Position numbers and translations under genes: made by a program. From an uncultured Oscillospiraceae bacterium (lineage in GTDB: Bacteria; Bacillota; Clostridia; Oscillospirales; Oscillospiraceae): a DNA stretch of 64,000 nucleotides. Each line of letters begins with the position of its first letter. The stretch's first letter is position 1. The stretch lies in the NCBI GenBank assembly GCA_934589835.1, contig CAKTOK010000001.1, positions 62,001 through 126,000 of the forward strand. The letters are read 5' to 3'. Below are positions 25,523 to 33,873 of the stretch, in pieces. The notes beneath the pieces were generated by a model. It made no database searches and had not been told where the DNA came from. It saw only the letters and a list, made by a program, of their open reading frames with translations.

Positions 25523-26610
25523 TGGTACGCATCCTACACGCCGGCGACTTCCATCTGGACAGCGCCTTCGGCGCCCTGCCGCCGGAGCTGGCCCGCCGCC
25601 GTCGGGCCGAGAGCAGGGAGGCCCCCCAGCGTCTGGTGGACTGGGCCAACGACAACGGCGTGCAGCTTCTGCTGCTGGCCGGCGACCTCTTTGACAGCGC
25701 GGACCTCTGCGGCGACACGGCGCTGCTGCTGGCCCGCGCGCTGGGCGCGTTTCAGGGGCAGGTGGTCATTGCCCCCGGCAACCACGACCCCTATACCCCC
25801 TCCGGCGCGTATGCCCGGACCCTGTGGCCCGACAATGTCCGCCTCTTTACAGAGGACCGGATGCAGGCCATTTCCTTCCCCCAGTATGGCTGCACCGTCT
25901 ATGGCGGCGCCTTTACCGCGCCGGAGGAGCCGGCGGACCGTGTGCTCTCCGGCTTCACCGCCCCCGACGACGGGCTGGTGCACATCGGCCTGCTCCACGG
26001 CGAGCTTACCGGCTCCGACAGCCGCTACCGCCCCCTGACCACCGCCGCCGTGGCCGCCTCCGGTCTGCACTATCTGGCGCTGGGCCATGTCCACGGCTGC
26101 TCCGGCGTGCTGCGGGCGGGGGCCGTGCCCTACGCCTACTGCGGCTGTCTGGAGGGCCGCGGCTTTGACGAGCTGGGGGACAAGGGCTTCCTCGCCGGCG
26201 ATGTGTCGCCGGAGGGCGCGGCCCTGCGCTTTGTGCCCTTTGCCCGCCGCCGCTACCGCATCGCATCGGTGGACGTGACCGACGGCGATCCTGCGGAGGC
26301 GGTGTCCGCCGCGCTGCCCCCCGATACGGCGGAGGACGTGTACCGCATCGTCCTCACCGGCAGCCCTGCCGCGCCGGTATCGCCGGAGCGGGTGCAGGCT
26401 CTGCTGGCGGACCGGTTCTACGCCCTGCAGGTGCGGGACAGGACCACCGCCCGTCAGGAGCTGTGGGACAAATGCGGCGAGGATACGCTGCGGGGCCTGT
26501 TTTTGCAGCAGCTGCGGGATACCTGCGATGCGTCGGACCCCCGTTCCCGCCGCCTGATGGAGCAGGCCGCCGCGTTCGGGCTGGCGGCCATCGACGATCG
26601 GGAGGTGTGA
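25522..26610 (+). CDS. SbcD-like DNA repair metallophosphoesterase
   Basis: A 362-residue Mre11/SbcD-type nuclease. Phosphoesterase motifs in order are ILHAGDFHLD, LLAGDLFDS, APGNHDPY, LLHGEL and LGHVHG. The start overlaps the previous stop. Family members usually pair with an SbcC/Rad50-like ATPase encoded directly downstream; here an asparaginase gene follows instead. The C-terminal region (250-362) is poorly conserved. Confidence 0.87.
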   Translation: MVRILHAGDFHLDSAFGALPPELARRRRAESREAPQRLVDWANDNGVQLLLLAGDLFDSADLCGDTALLLARALGAFQGQVVIAPGNHDPYTPSGAYARTLWPDNVRLFTEDRMQAISFPQYGCTVYGGAFTAPEEPADRVLSGFTAPDDGLVHIGLLHGELTGSDSRYRPLTTAAVAASGLHYLALGHVHGCSGVLRAGAVPYAYCGCLEGRGFDELGDKGFLAGDVSPEGAALRFVPFARRRYRIASVDVTDGDPAEAVSAALPPDTAEDVYRIVLTGSPAAPVSPERVQALLADRFYALQVRDRTTARQELWDKCGEDTLRGLFLQQLRDTCDASDPRSRRLMEQAAAFGLAAIDDREV

Positions 26611-26613
26611 CCT

Positions 26614-27609
26614 GTGAAGAGGATCCTCATGATCGGCACCGGCGGCACCATCGCCTCCGAGGCCTCGCCCTCCGGTCTGACGCCGGAGCTGACCACGGAG
26701 CAGCTGCTGGCCTTCCTCCCGGGCGTCGCAGCGTTCTGCCATGTGGACTGCCTTCAGCTATACAGTCTGGACAGCACCAACATCCGGCCGGAGCATTGGC
26801 TGGGCATCGCCGCCGCCATTCGTGACCGCTACGACGACTACGACGGCTTTGTCATCGCCCACGGCACCGATACCATGGCCTATACCGCCGCCGCCCTCAG
26901 CTATCTGGTGCAGGGCAGCCCCAAGCCCATCGTGCTCACCGGCGCCCAGAAGCCCATCTGGTTCGACGGCACCGACTCCAAGCGCAACCTGACGGATGCG
27001 TTCCTGTATGCCTGCCGCGGCTGCGGCGGCGTGCAGATCGTTTTCAACGGCAAGGTCATTCTGGGCACCCGCGCCCGTAAGACCTGCTCCAAGAGCTTTC
27101 ACGCCTTTTCCAGCGTGAACTACCCCGATCTGGCGGCGGTGCAGGACGGACACCTGCTGCAATATATGCGCTGCGCCTGCTACCCCCGCCCCGTGTTCTA
27201 CGACACGCTGGACAGCAGCGTGTCCCTGCTGAAGCTGATCCCGGGCACGTCCAGCGCGCTCCTTGATTTCATGCTGGACCGCAGCGACGGCCTGATCATC
27301 GAGTCCTTCGGCGTAGGCGGCCTGCCGGAGTACGAGGGCAGCGAGTTTTACGACGCGGTGCGCCGCGGCGTGGAGCGGGGGAAGCTCGTGGTCATGACCA
27401 CGCAGGTGCCCAACGAGGGCAGCGACCTGACGGTGTACCATGTGGGCGGCCGCCTGAAAAGCACCCTCCGCCTGCTGGAGGCCTACGACATGACCACGGA
27501 ATCGGCGGTGGCCAAGCTCATGTGGATCCTGGGCCAGACCCGCGACTTTGACGAGGCGGAGCGCCTGTTTTACCGGCCGGTGGCGCGGGACATCCTCTAC
27601 GAAAACTAA
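26614..27609 (+). CDS. ansA: L-asparaginase, type I-like
   Basis: Hydrolyses asparagine to aspartate and ammonia. The 331-residue protein has the two nucleophile Thr motifs (IGTGGTIAS near residue 10 and AHGTDTMAYTAAAL near 85) and the Lys region LTGAQKPIW. No signal peptide, which fits the cytoplasmic type I enzyme. The start is GTG at 26614 after GGAGGTG, 3 bp after the SbcD-like stop. Last gene of the run from the rny region; a terminator follows. Confidence 0.94.
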   Translation: MKRILMIGTGGTIASEASPSGLTPELTTEQLLAFLPGVAAFCHVDCLQLYSLDSTNIRPEHWLGIAAAIRDRYDDYDGFVIAHGTDTMAYTAAALSYLVQGSPKPIVLTGAQKPIWFDGTDSKRNLTDAFLYACRGCGGVQIVFNGKVILGTRARKTCSKSFHAFSSVNYPDLAAVQDGHLLQYMRCACYPRPVFYDTLDSSVSLLKLIPGTSSALLDFMLDRSDGLIIESFGVGGLPEYEGSEFYDAVRRGVERGKLVVMTTQVPNEGSDLTVYHVGGRLKSTLRLLEAYDMTTESAVAKLMWILGQTRDFDEAERLFYRPVARDILYEN

Positions 27610-27614
27610 ATGAA

Positions 27615-27642
27615 AAAACGGCGCGCCGAAGCGCGCCGTTTT
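27615..27642 (+). terminator. Terminator after ansA
   Basis: AAAACGGCGCGC-CGAA-GCGCGCCGTTTT directly after the stop. Confidence 0.88.
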
Positions 27643-27643
27643 C

Positions 27644-27673
27644 GCATAGTTTGCTGCGCTTTTTCCCATACTA
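27644..27673 (+). promoter_or_regulatory. Candidate sigma-G (forespore) promoter of spoVAF
   Basis: GCATAG (27644-27649), 17-bp spacer, CATACTA (27667-27673). This matches the sigma-G pattern gHATR / CATnnTA, and the gene after it is a forespore gene in known spore formers. Confidence 0.7.
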
Positions 27674-27702
27674 TGGCAAACTGTCTGAGGGAGGAAGCCG
27701 GT

Positions 27703-29106
27703 ATGAAACAGGATTTTTCTGCCAAAACCGCGGCGCTGGACGGCCTGCTGGGCGTGGGCCGCTGCTTCGATATGACCGCCCGCGACCTCACCATCGGCGG
27801 TCGCCGCGCCCGCCTTTGGGTGGTGAACGGCTACGCGCAGGAGGGCATACTGGAGCGCATGATCGCCCAGTGGCTGGCGGTGCCGCCGCTGCCGCCGGAC
27901 ATGACGCCGGAGACCTTTCTCCGCCGCCATGTCACCGCCTGCGACGCCGCCGTATGCGGCAAAAGGGAGGAGGCGGTGCTGGCGGTCTTTGCCGGAAAGA
28001 CCCTGCTGGTGGCGGACGGTTTCTCCGGCGGCATCCTCATGGATGTGAAGCAGTTCCCCACCCGCGCCATCGAGGAGCCGGACACCAGCCGCGTCCTCCG
28101 GGGCAGCCACGACGGCTTTGTGGAGAACCTGATGCAGAACGCCGCCCTGCTGCGCCGCCGCATCCGCGACTCCCGCCTGACGCTGGAGCGGGTGCAGCTG
28201 GACAACCGCTCCCACACCGATGTGGTGCTGTGCTACATGGACGGGGAGGCCGACCCCGAGCTGCTGGCGGAGATACGGAAAAAACTGGAAAATATGCAGG
28301 TGGGCTCCATCGCCATGAGCCAGGAATCGGTGGCGGAGGCCCTGTCGCCCCGGCAGTTCTGGAACCCGTTTCCCAAGGTCCGGTATACGGAGCGGCCCGA
28401 CGTAGCCACGGCCTGCATCATGGAGGGCGACGTGGTGCTGATGGTGGACAACTCCCCCTCGGCCATGCTGCTGCCCACCACGCTTCTGCGGTTCACCGAG
28501 GAGATCAACGACTACTATTTCCCGCCCCTCATCGGCTCCTATCTTCAGATCGTCCGTATGGTGGTGCTGCTGCTGACGGTGTTTGTCACGCCGGTGTGGT
28601 ATCTGCTGGTGAAGAATCCCGACACGCTCCACGAGAGCCTGCACTTCCTGCTGATCCAGGACGAGTACTTCGTCCCGCTCATCATCCAGCTGCTGCTGGT
28701 GGAGCTGATCATCGACGTGCTGAAGCTGGCGTCTCTCAACACGCCGGACGTGCTGAGCAATTCCTTCAGCATGATCGGCGCCCTGATCCTGGGGGATTTC
28801 GCGGTGCAGGCCCGCTGGCTGGTGCCGGAGGTGCTGGTCTACATGGCCTTCGTGGCCATCGCCAACTATGCCCAGCACAGCTATGAAATGGGCTACGCCA
28901 CCAAGCTCTGCCGGATACTGCTGCTGATCCTGGTGTGGCTGTTCGACCTGTGGGGCTTTCTGGCGGGCGTGGCGGGGATGCTGACGCTGATGGCCACCGT
29001 CAAGCCGCTGGTGGGAAAGGGCTACCTCTATCCGCTCATCCCCTTTGACGGCAAAAAATTAAAGCGTCTGCTGCACCGCGCGCCCATCAGCAGGGACAAC
29101 AGCTGA
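27703..29106 (+). CDS. spoVAF: Spore germination protein SpoVAF
   Basis: A 467-residue member of the GerA/SpoVAF family, located in the inner spore membrane and linked to germinant response. The conserved block FPTRAIEEPDT followed by GSHDGFVENLMQNAALLRRR, then FPKVRYTERPDVATA and MVDNSPSAMLLPTT, is closer to SpoVAF than to germinant-receptor A subunits. Four or five hydrophobic helices lie in the C-terminal half (about 275-440). The start at 27703 follows GGGAGGAA and is preferred to the upstream frame, which runs through the ansA terminator. The rest of the spoVA operon is not here. Confidence 0.92.
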   Translation: MKQDFSAKTAALDGLLGVGRCFDMTARDLTIGGRRARLWVVNGYAQEGILERMIAQWLAVPPLPPDMTPETFLRRHVTACDAAVCGKREEAVLAVFAGKTLLVADGFSGGILMDVKQFPTRAIEEPDTSRVLRGSHDGFVENLMQNAALLRRRIRDSRLTLERVQLDNRSHTDVVLCYMDGEADPELLAEIRKKLENMQVGSIAMSQESVAEALSPRQFWNPFPKVRYTERPDVATACIMEGDVVLMVDNSPSAMLLPTTLLRFTEEINDYYFPPLIGSYLQIVRMVVLLLTVFVTPVWYLLVKNPDTLHESLHFLLIQDEYFVPLIIQLLLVELIIDVLKLASLNTPDVLSNSFSMIGALILGDFAVQARWLVPEVLVYMAFVAIANYAQHSYEMGYATKLCRILLLILVWLFDLWGFLAGVAGMLTLMATVKPLVGKGYLYPLIPFDGKKLKRLLHRAPISRDNS

Positions 29107-29155
29107 AACCGGATTTTTCCAGCGCGGCGCTGCCAATTCACCCTGAATTTACACC

Positions 29156-29185
29156 GTATGCCTCGCCCTGCTCCGGCGCAAAGTA
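29156..29185 (+). promoter_or_regulatory. Possible sigma-F promoter of spoIVB
   Basis: GTATG (29156-29160), 15-bp spacer, GCGCAAAGTA (29176-29185), a partial match to GYWTA / GGNRANANTW. Weak; two mismatches in the -10. Confidence 0.35.
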
Positions 29186-29225
29186 ACGCTGTCGCCGGCG
29201 ACAATTTCACAAAGGGGTGAGACGC

Positions 29226-30254
29226 TTGTATGAGCTGCGTAAAACGCATCGCACAGGCAGCCTCCGCAAACGCACCGCAGGGCTGCTTGCCCTCGTATTT
29301 TCCCTCTCGCTCTGCGTCCAGACGGTCTGGGCCGCCCCTGAGGAGCGGACTGTGATCCCGCTGGGCAAGGCCGTGGGCATCAAGCTGTTTGCCGATGGCG
29401 CGCTGGTGGTGGGCCTGTCCGATGACGGTCACTGTCCTGCGCGGGACTGCGGCCTGCGGGAAGGAGATCTGATCCTCCGCATGGATGACGAGAAGATCAC
29501 CTCCACAGAGCAGGTCCGCGCACTCCTGCAGGACAACGGCTGCGAGCCGCTGGTCATGACGGTCCAGCGCAGCGGCCGGACCCTCACCGTCACCGCCGTG
29601 CCCACACAGGGCCCTGACGGCGCGTGGCAGCTGGGGGCATGGATCCGCGACAGCATGGCCGGCATCGGCACGCTGACGTACTACGATCCCGCCACCGGCA
29701 GCTACGGCGCGCTGGGCCACGGCATCACCGACGTGGACACCGCCAGGCTGATGCCGCTGGCCTCCGGCTCCATCATGGAGACCACAGTCAAGGCGGTGAA
29801 AAAGGGCGCCAGAGGCGACCCCGGCGAGCTGAAGGGCGACTTCTCCGTGCAGCGTGACGTAGGCACCGTCACCGTCAACAGCGACGGCGGTATCTTCGGC
29901 ACGGTGGCGGACCCTGATTTCCTCCGGATGGGCACGCCCGTCCCCGTCGCCGCGGCCCGTCAGGTCAAGACCGGCCCTGCCACCATTCTGGCCACCATCT
30001 CTGCGGATGACACGGCAGAATACACGGTGCAGATCGTCCGCGTCTTCTCCGGCGGCCAATCCACCCGCAACCTGCTGCTCCGCGTGACGGACCAGCGCCT
30101 GCTGGACGCCACCGGCGGCATCGTGCAGGGCATGAGCGGCAGTCCCATCCTCCAGAACGGACGGATCGTGGGAGCCGTCACCCATGTGCTGCTGAACGAC
30201 CCCACCCAGGGCTACGGCATTCTCATGGAGAATATGCTGGCCATGGCGGGGTAA
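29226..30254 (+). CDS. spoIVB: SpoIVB peptidase (S55)
   Basis: Forespore serine peptidase that signals activation of sigma-K processing. The 342-residue protein has an N-terminal signal/anchor helix (about 18-36), a PDZ domain (40-125, CGLREGDLILRMDDEKI), and an S55 domain with GALGHGITD (His) and GIVQGMSGSPILQNG (catalytic Ser). The start is probably TTG at 29226, 8 bases after AAAGGGG; a GTG at 29217 touches the RBS. In most spore formers spoIVB adjoins spo0A; here they lie 33 kb apart. Confidence 0.92.
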   Translation: MYELRKTHRTGSLRKRTAGLLALVFSLSLCVQTVWAAPEERTVIPLGKAVGIKLFADGALVVGLSDDGHCPARDCGLREGDLILRMDDEKITSTEQVRALLQDNGCEPLVMTVQRSGRTLTVTAVPTQGPDGAWQLGAWIRDSMAGIGTLTYYDPATGSYGALGHGITDVDTARLMPLASGSIMETTVKAVKKGARGDPGELKGDFSVQRDVGTVTVNSDGGIFGTVADPDFLRMGTPVPVAAARQVKTGPATILATISADDTAEYTVQIVRVFSGGQSTRNLLLRVTDQRLLDATGGIVQGMSGSPILQNGRIVGAVTHVLLNDPTQGYGILMENMLAMAG

Positions 30255-30271
30255 GCAAGGAGGTCACGCCT

Positions 30272-30490
30272 ATGCAGTCCCTGCTGATCAAGGACACCAC
30301 CCGCGCCCAGCGCGAGGAGATCGTGCGGCGGGCGCTGGCAGCCTGCGGCGCCGGCTGCGACGGGTGCAGCGGCTGCGGCAACTCCGGCGGCGGCCGTGTG
30401 GACGCCATCTATCAGCCGTATATCGACGGCGAAAAGGAGCTGGCGGACATCAACGCGGAATACTCCGCCGGACGCAAGCCGGTACGCTGA
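30272..30490 (+). CDS. Small Cys-rich protein downstream of spoIVB
   Basis: A 72-residue protein of unknown function. The centre has a compact Cys motif CGAGCDGCSGCG (C-x3-C-x2-C-x2-C) followed by glycines, which could bind zinc or an Fe-S cluster. The N-terminus is QSLLIKDTTRAQREEIVRRAL and the C-terminus YQPYIDGEKELADINAEY. A strong AAGGAGG lies before the ATG, 17 bp after spoIVB, so it is probably cotranscribed. The regular residue pattern suggests a real conserved family. Confidence 0.8.
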   Translation: MQSLLIKDTTRAQREEIVRRALAACGAGCDGCSGCGNSGGGRVDAIYQPYIDGEKELADINAEYSAGRKPVR

Positions 30491-30497
30491 CAAAGGG

Positions 30498-30523
30498 GAG
30501 CCGCGGGCGAAAGCCCGCGGCTC
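30498..30523 (+). terminator. Hairpin after the Cys-rich gene
   Basis: GAGCCGCGGGC-GAAA-GCCCGCGGCTC; strong stem but only a weak T-rich tail. Confidence 0.65.
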
Positions 30524-30625
30524 TGCCCTTGCTTTCCGCGAGATCGGAGCAGGCTCCTGACGCGGATGATCCGCTGCGGAACGGAGGCGTATGCCCTGCC
30601 GGCGGCGCGCCCCAAGAAATTTCTC

Positions 30626-30654
30626 TTGTGCTTCATGGGAAAGTAGTTTATAAT
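30626..30654 (+). promoter_or_regulatory. Promoter of the asp23-fakA operon
   Basis: TTGTGC (30626-30631), 17-bp spacer, TATAAT (30649-30654). Confidence 0.65.
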
Positions 30655-30716
30655 ATACCGTATTAAATTATGTCCGACCATTGTTTCCCACTATTTCCGC
30701 AGAAAGGAAGTCAGCT

Positions 30717-31067
30717 ATGATAAAAGTTCCCACTGAGCACGGTGAGATCACCATCAGCGACGCGGTGTTCACCACCATCACCGGCGCGGCAGCCACCAAC
30801 TGCTTCGGCGTCAAGGGCATGGCACAGCGCAGCATGACGGACGGACTGGTCCATCTGCTGCGGCCGGAGGCCATGAGCAAGGGCGTCAAGGTCACATACA
30901 ACGACGACAATACCGTTTCCATCGAGCTGCATATCGTGGTGGAGAACGGCGTCAATATCGCCACTGTCTGCCGCTCCATTATGGGCGAGGTCAAATATGT
31001 GGTCAATCTTAACACCGGCGTGACCGTCAGGGAGGTCAACGTCTGCGTGGATTCCGTTACTGTGTGA
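30717..31067 (+). CDS. Asp23/Gls24 family envelope stress response protein
   Basis: A 116-residue YloU-like protein. The sequence from GEITISDAVFTTITGAAATNCFGV to the C-terminal GVTVREVNVCVDSV covers the whole Asp23 domain. Members help envelope homeostasis and usually pair with a YloV/FakA-like gene, as here (25 bp downstream). AAAGGAAG precedes the ATG at 30717. Confidence 0.92.
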   Translation: MIKVPTEHGEITISDAVFTTITGAAATNCFGVKGMAQRSMTDGLVHLLRPEAMSKGVKVTYNDDNTVSIELHIVVENGVNIATVCRSIMGEVKYVVNLNTGVTVREVNVCVDSVTV

Positions 31068-31092
31068 CATCGCCGAGAAGGAGAAATACGAC

Positions 31093-32760
31093 ATGACAGA
31101 TAGGATCAGCGGCGGCGCCTTCAAGCAGATGGTCGCCTTCGGTGCCGCTTGTATTGCCCAGCAAAAACAGACCATCAACGATCTCAACGTCTTTCCGGTG
31201 CCGGACGGCGACACCGGCACCAATATGTGCCTGACCATCCAGACGGCGGTGAACGAGCTCCGCAAGTGCCAGCCCGCCACGGTGGACGAGGCCGCCAGAG
31301 TCACGGCCTCCGGCCTGCTGCGGGGCGCGCGGGGCAACTCCGGCGTCATTCTCTCTCTGCTGTTCCGCGGCATGAGCAAGAAGCTCAAGGGCGTGGCGGA
31401 GGCGGACGGCGTCCAGCTGGCCGCCGCCATGCAGGAGGGCGTTACCACCGCCTACGGCGCGGTGATGAAGCCCGCCGAGGGCACGGTGCTCACCGTGTCG
31501 CGTCTGGCAGCCCAGCGGGCGCTGGAGGCGGCGGGCGAGCGGAACGACGCCGAATACGTGCTGGAGGAGGCCATCAAGACCGGCTGCGCCACGCTGGCGG
31601 AAACCATCGAGATGAATCCGGTGCTGAAAAAGGCCGGCGTGGTGGATGCCGGCGGCAAGGGCTACCTCATCATTCTGGAGGGGATGCTCCGTGCCCTGCG
31701 GGGCGAGGAGATCCCCGAGGTGGAGGATCAGCCCGAGGAGAAGGCGGACTTCGCCGCCATCGGCGATGAGGATATCACCTTCGCCTTCGACACGGTGTTT
31801 ATCGTCCGCAAGACCACGGACCGGCCGCTGGACGGCCTGCGGGCCTATCTGGGCAGCATCGGCGACAGCCTCGTCATCGGCGAGGACGACGAGTCCTTCA
31901 AGGTCCACGTCCACACCGATACGCCGGGCGACGCCCTGAACGAGGCCCAGAAATACGGCACGCTGGAGCTGGCGAAGATCGAGAATATGCGAACTCAGGC
32001 GGCGGATCTGGCAGCGGGTCGGAAGGCCCAGAGCACCGACGATCTGGACGCCGTCGAGGAAGAGCTGGAAAAGAGCGCCTGCGCCGTGGCGGCGCCGGAG
32101 AAGCGCTACGGCTTTCTGGCGGTATGCGCCGGCGACGGCCTCGCCGCCGTGTTCCGTGATCTGGGCGTGGATCGCATCGTGTCCGGCGGCCAGACCATGA
32201 ACCCCTCCACCGAGGCCATCCTGCGGGAGATCGACCAGACCCCCAGCGAGGTGGTGTTCGTGCTGCCCAACAACAAGAACATCATCATGGCGGCCCAGCA
32301 GTGCGTGGGCCTGACGGAGAAGGAGGTCATCGTTGTCCCCACCGCCACCGTGCCGCAGGGCATCTCCGCCATGATGTGCGTCGATCCGGAGGAGCCGGAC
32401 GCCCAGAACATCCTGCAGGCCATGACCGACGCCGCGGCCAACGTCACCACAGCCCAGATCACCTATGCCGCGCGGAACTCCGACTTTGACGGCTTTGCCA
32501 TCAACGAGGGCGACTATCTGGCCCTGTGCGACGGCAAGCTGCTGGGCACGGACCGGAGCCTTGATGTGCTGCTGGAGCGTCTGGCGCGTCTGGCGTCGGA
32601 CAAGAGCGCCGAGTTTATCACCGTCTACGCCGGCGAGGGCGTATCGGACGAGGACGCAGCCCGTGCGGCGGCGCTGTTCGAAACGGTGTGCCCCGATGCG
32701 GAGGTCAGCGCCCTGCCGGGTGGGCAGCCGGTGTATTACTACATCGTAGCCATCGAATAA
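31093..32760 (+). CDS. fakA: DAK2 domain protein, fatty acid kinase subunit A-like (YloV)
   Basis: A 555-residue protein related to FakA, which phosphorylates fatty acids held by FakB. The N-terminal DAK2 (DhaL) domain shows NVFPVPDGDTGTNMCLT with the Asp cluster for ATP-Mg and GARGNSGVILSLLFRG. The middle DAK1-like part (about 230-330) and the C-terminal EDD-like part (about 340-555, IVVPTATVPQGISAMM) follow in the usual order. No fakB is adjacent. Operon with the Asp23 gene. Confidence 0.92.
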   Translation: MTDRISGGAFKQMVAFGAACIAQQKQTINDLNVFPVPDGDTGTNMCLTIQTAVNELRKCQPATVDEAARVTASGLLRGARGNSGVILSLLFRGMSKKLKGVAEADGVQLAAAMQEGVTTAYGAVMKPAEGTVLTVSRLAAQRALEAAGERNDAEYVLEEAIKTGCATLAETIEMNPVLKKAGVVDAGGKGYLIILEGMLRALRGEEIPEVEDQPEEKADFAAIGDEDITFAFDTVFIVRKTTDRPLDGLRAYLGSIGDSLVIGEDDESFKVHVHTDTPGDALNEAQKYGTLELAKIENMRTQAADLAAGRKAQSTDDLDAVEEELEKSACAVAAPEKRYGFLAVCAGDGLAAVFRDLGVDRIVSGGQTMNPSTEAILREIDQTPSEVVFVLPNNKNIIMAAQQCVGLTEKEVIVVPTATVPQGISAMMCVDPEEPDAQNILQAMTDAAANVTTAQITYAARNSDFDGFAINEGDYLALCDGKLLGTDRSLDVLLERLARLASDKSAEFITVYAGEGVSDEDAARAAALFETVCPDAEVSALPGGQPVYYYIVAIE

Positions 32761-32784
32761 CGACAACAAAGCGTATAAAGCGAC

Positions 32785-32824
32785 AAAAATATCACCCTGC
32801 GTATTGACGCGGGGTGATATTTTT
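32785..32824 (+). terminator. Terminator after fakA-like gene
   Basis: AAAAATATCACCC / GGGTGATATTTTT with a 14-base loop. Confidence 0.85.
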
Positions 32825-32840
32825 CGGCATGAACCGCAAA

Positions 32841-32863
32841 AAGGCCGCCCAGCGGGCGGCCTC
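32841..32863 (-). terminator. Terminator of the sufCB operon
   Basis: AGGCCGCC-CAGC-GGGCGGCCT with a T run on the minus strand. Confidence 0.8.
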
Positions 32864-32943
32864 TTCGTATTTCATGTGTGGTGCGGCCCTGCCGCCGCGC
32901 CGCCGGAGAGATCCCCTGCGGGGCGCGGGAATACAGCGCCGTC

Positions 32944-33873
32944 TCAGGCCAGAAAGCCCTTGAGGATGGTGTCCTCGGCCTCCTCCTCCGTCAGGCCCAG
33001 CGTCTCCAGCTTCAGCAGCTGGTCGCCGGCGATCTTGCCGATGGCGGCCTCGTGGATGAGCTGGGCATCGGGACAGTTGGCGGTGATGGCGGGGATGGAC
33101 TCGATCTTGGCGCTGCCCATGATGATGCTGTCGCACTGGACGTGGCCGAAGCATCTGGCGTTGCCCACCATCACGGGATGGAACACCTGTCGGGACTGGT
33201 CCTGCGCCACGGAGCGGGAGATGACGCGGCCCTTGGCATCGTCGCCGTTGAGCTGGATGGTCATGTCGCTCTCCGCCGTCTGGCTGCCGTGGGTCAGCAG
33301 CCGCTCCGTGACCACCACCTCGCTGCCGGCCTCGCAGAAGAAGTCCGTCTCGCGCTTGGTGGAGTCGATGCCGCGGATCTGGATGGTGTCCATCTGCATG
33401 GTGGAGTGCTCGCCCAGATATACCACGGTCTTGGGGTTCATGATATTGCCGCCGGTCTGGCCGGGGTCGTTTTCGCCATAGTGCTTTTCGCTGTAATGCA
33501 CCCGCGCATTTTTGCCGATGTGGAAGGTATGCACGCCGTCGTGGCGGCTCTCATCGCAGCCGGAGTTGTGGATGCCGCAGCCGGCCACGATCTCCACGTC
33601 GCAGCCGTCGCCCACATAGAAGTCGTTGTAGACCATCTCGCGCAGGCCGGTCTGGCTGATGATGACGGGGATGTAGCACTTCTCGCCTCTGGTGCCGGCC
33701 TTGATGCGGATGTCGATGCCCTGCCTGCCGTCGGCGCGGGGGGTGATCTCAATGTGCTCGGTGGACTGGCGGGCCTCACAGCCGCTGTCCTTGCGGATAT
33801 TGAAGGCGCCCACGGGCTTGCCCGTCAGGTCCGCGATCTTCTCCAGCAGCTTGGCGTCAATATCGGTGATCAT
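32944..33873 (-). CDS. sufB: SufB/SufD family Fe-S cluster assembly scaffold
   Basis: A 309-residue SufBD core protein, shorter than classic SufB (about 465) and lacking its N-terminal extension. The beta-helix region contains AGCGIHNSGCDESRHDGVHTF and GNARCFGHVQCDSIIMGSA, with the C-terminal IHEAAIGKIAGDQLLKLETLGL typical of the family. It is preceded by sufC with a 4-bp overlap. This two-gene sufCB layout is the minimal SUF form of Clostridia and archaea. It makes Fe-S clusters in the cytoplasm with SufC. Confidence 0.92.
   Translation of the reverse strand: MITDIDAKLLEKIADLTGKPVGAFNIRKDSGCEARQSTEHIEITPRADGRQGIDIRIKAGTRGEKCYIPVIISQTGLREMVYNDFYVGDGCDVEIVAGCGIHNSGCDESRHDGVHTFHIGKNARVHYSEKHYGENDPGQTGGNIMNPKTVVYLGEHSTMQMDTIQIRGIDSTKRETDFFCEAGSEVVVTERLLTHGSQTAESDMTIQLNGDDAKGRVISRSVAQDQSRQVFHPVMVGNARCFGHVQCDSIIMGSAKIESIPAITANCPDAQLIHEAAIGKIAGDQLLKLETLGLTEEEAEDTILKGFLA

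Noticed and set aside
26758-28878. A 706-codon open frame opposite ansA and spoVAF
   Set aside because: It spans two clear genes and a strong terminator antisense, with a low-complexity His/Gln/Arg composition typical of shadow frames.
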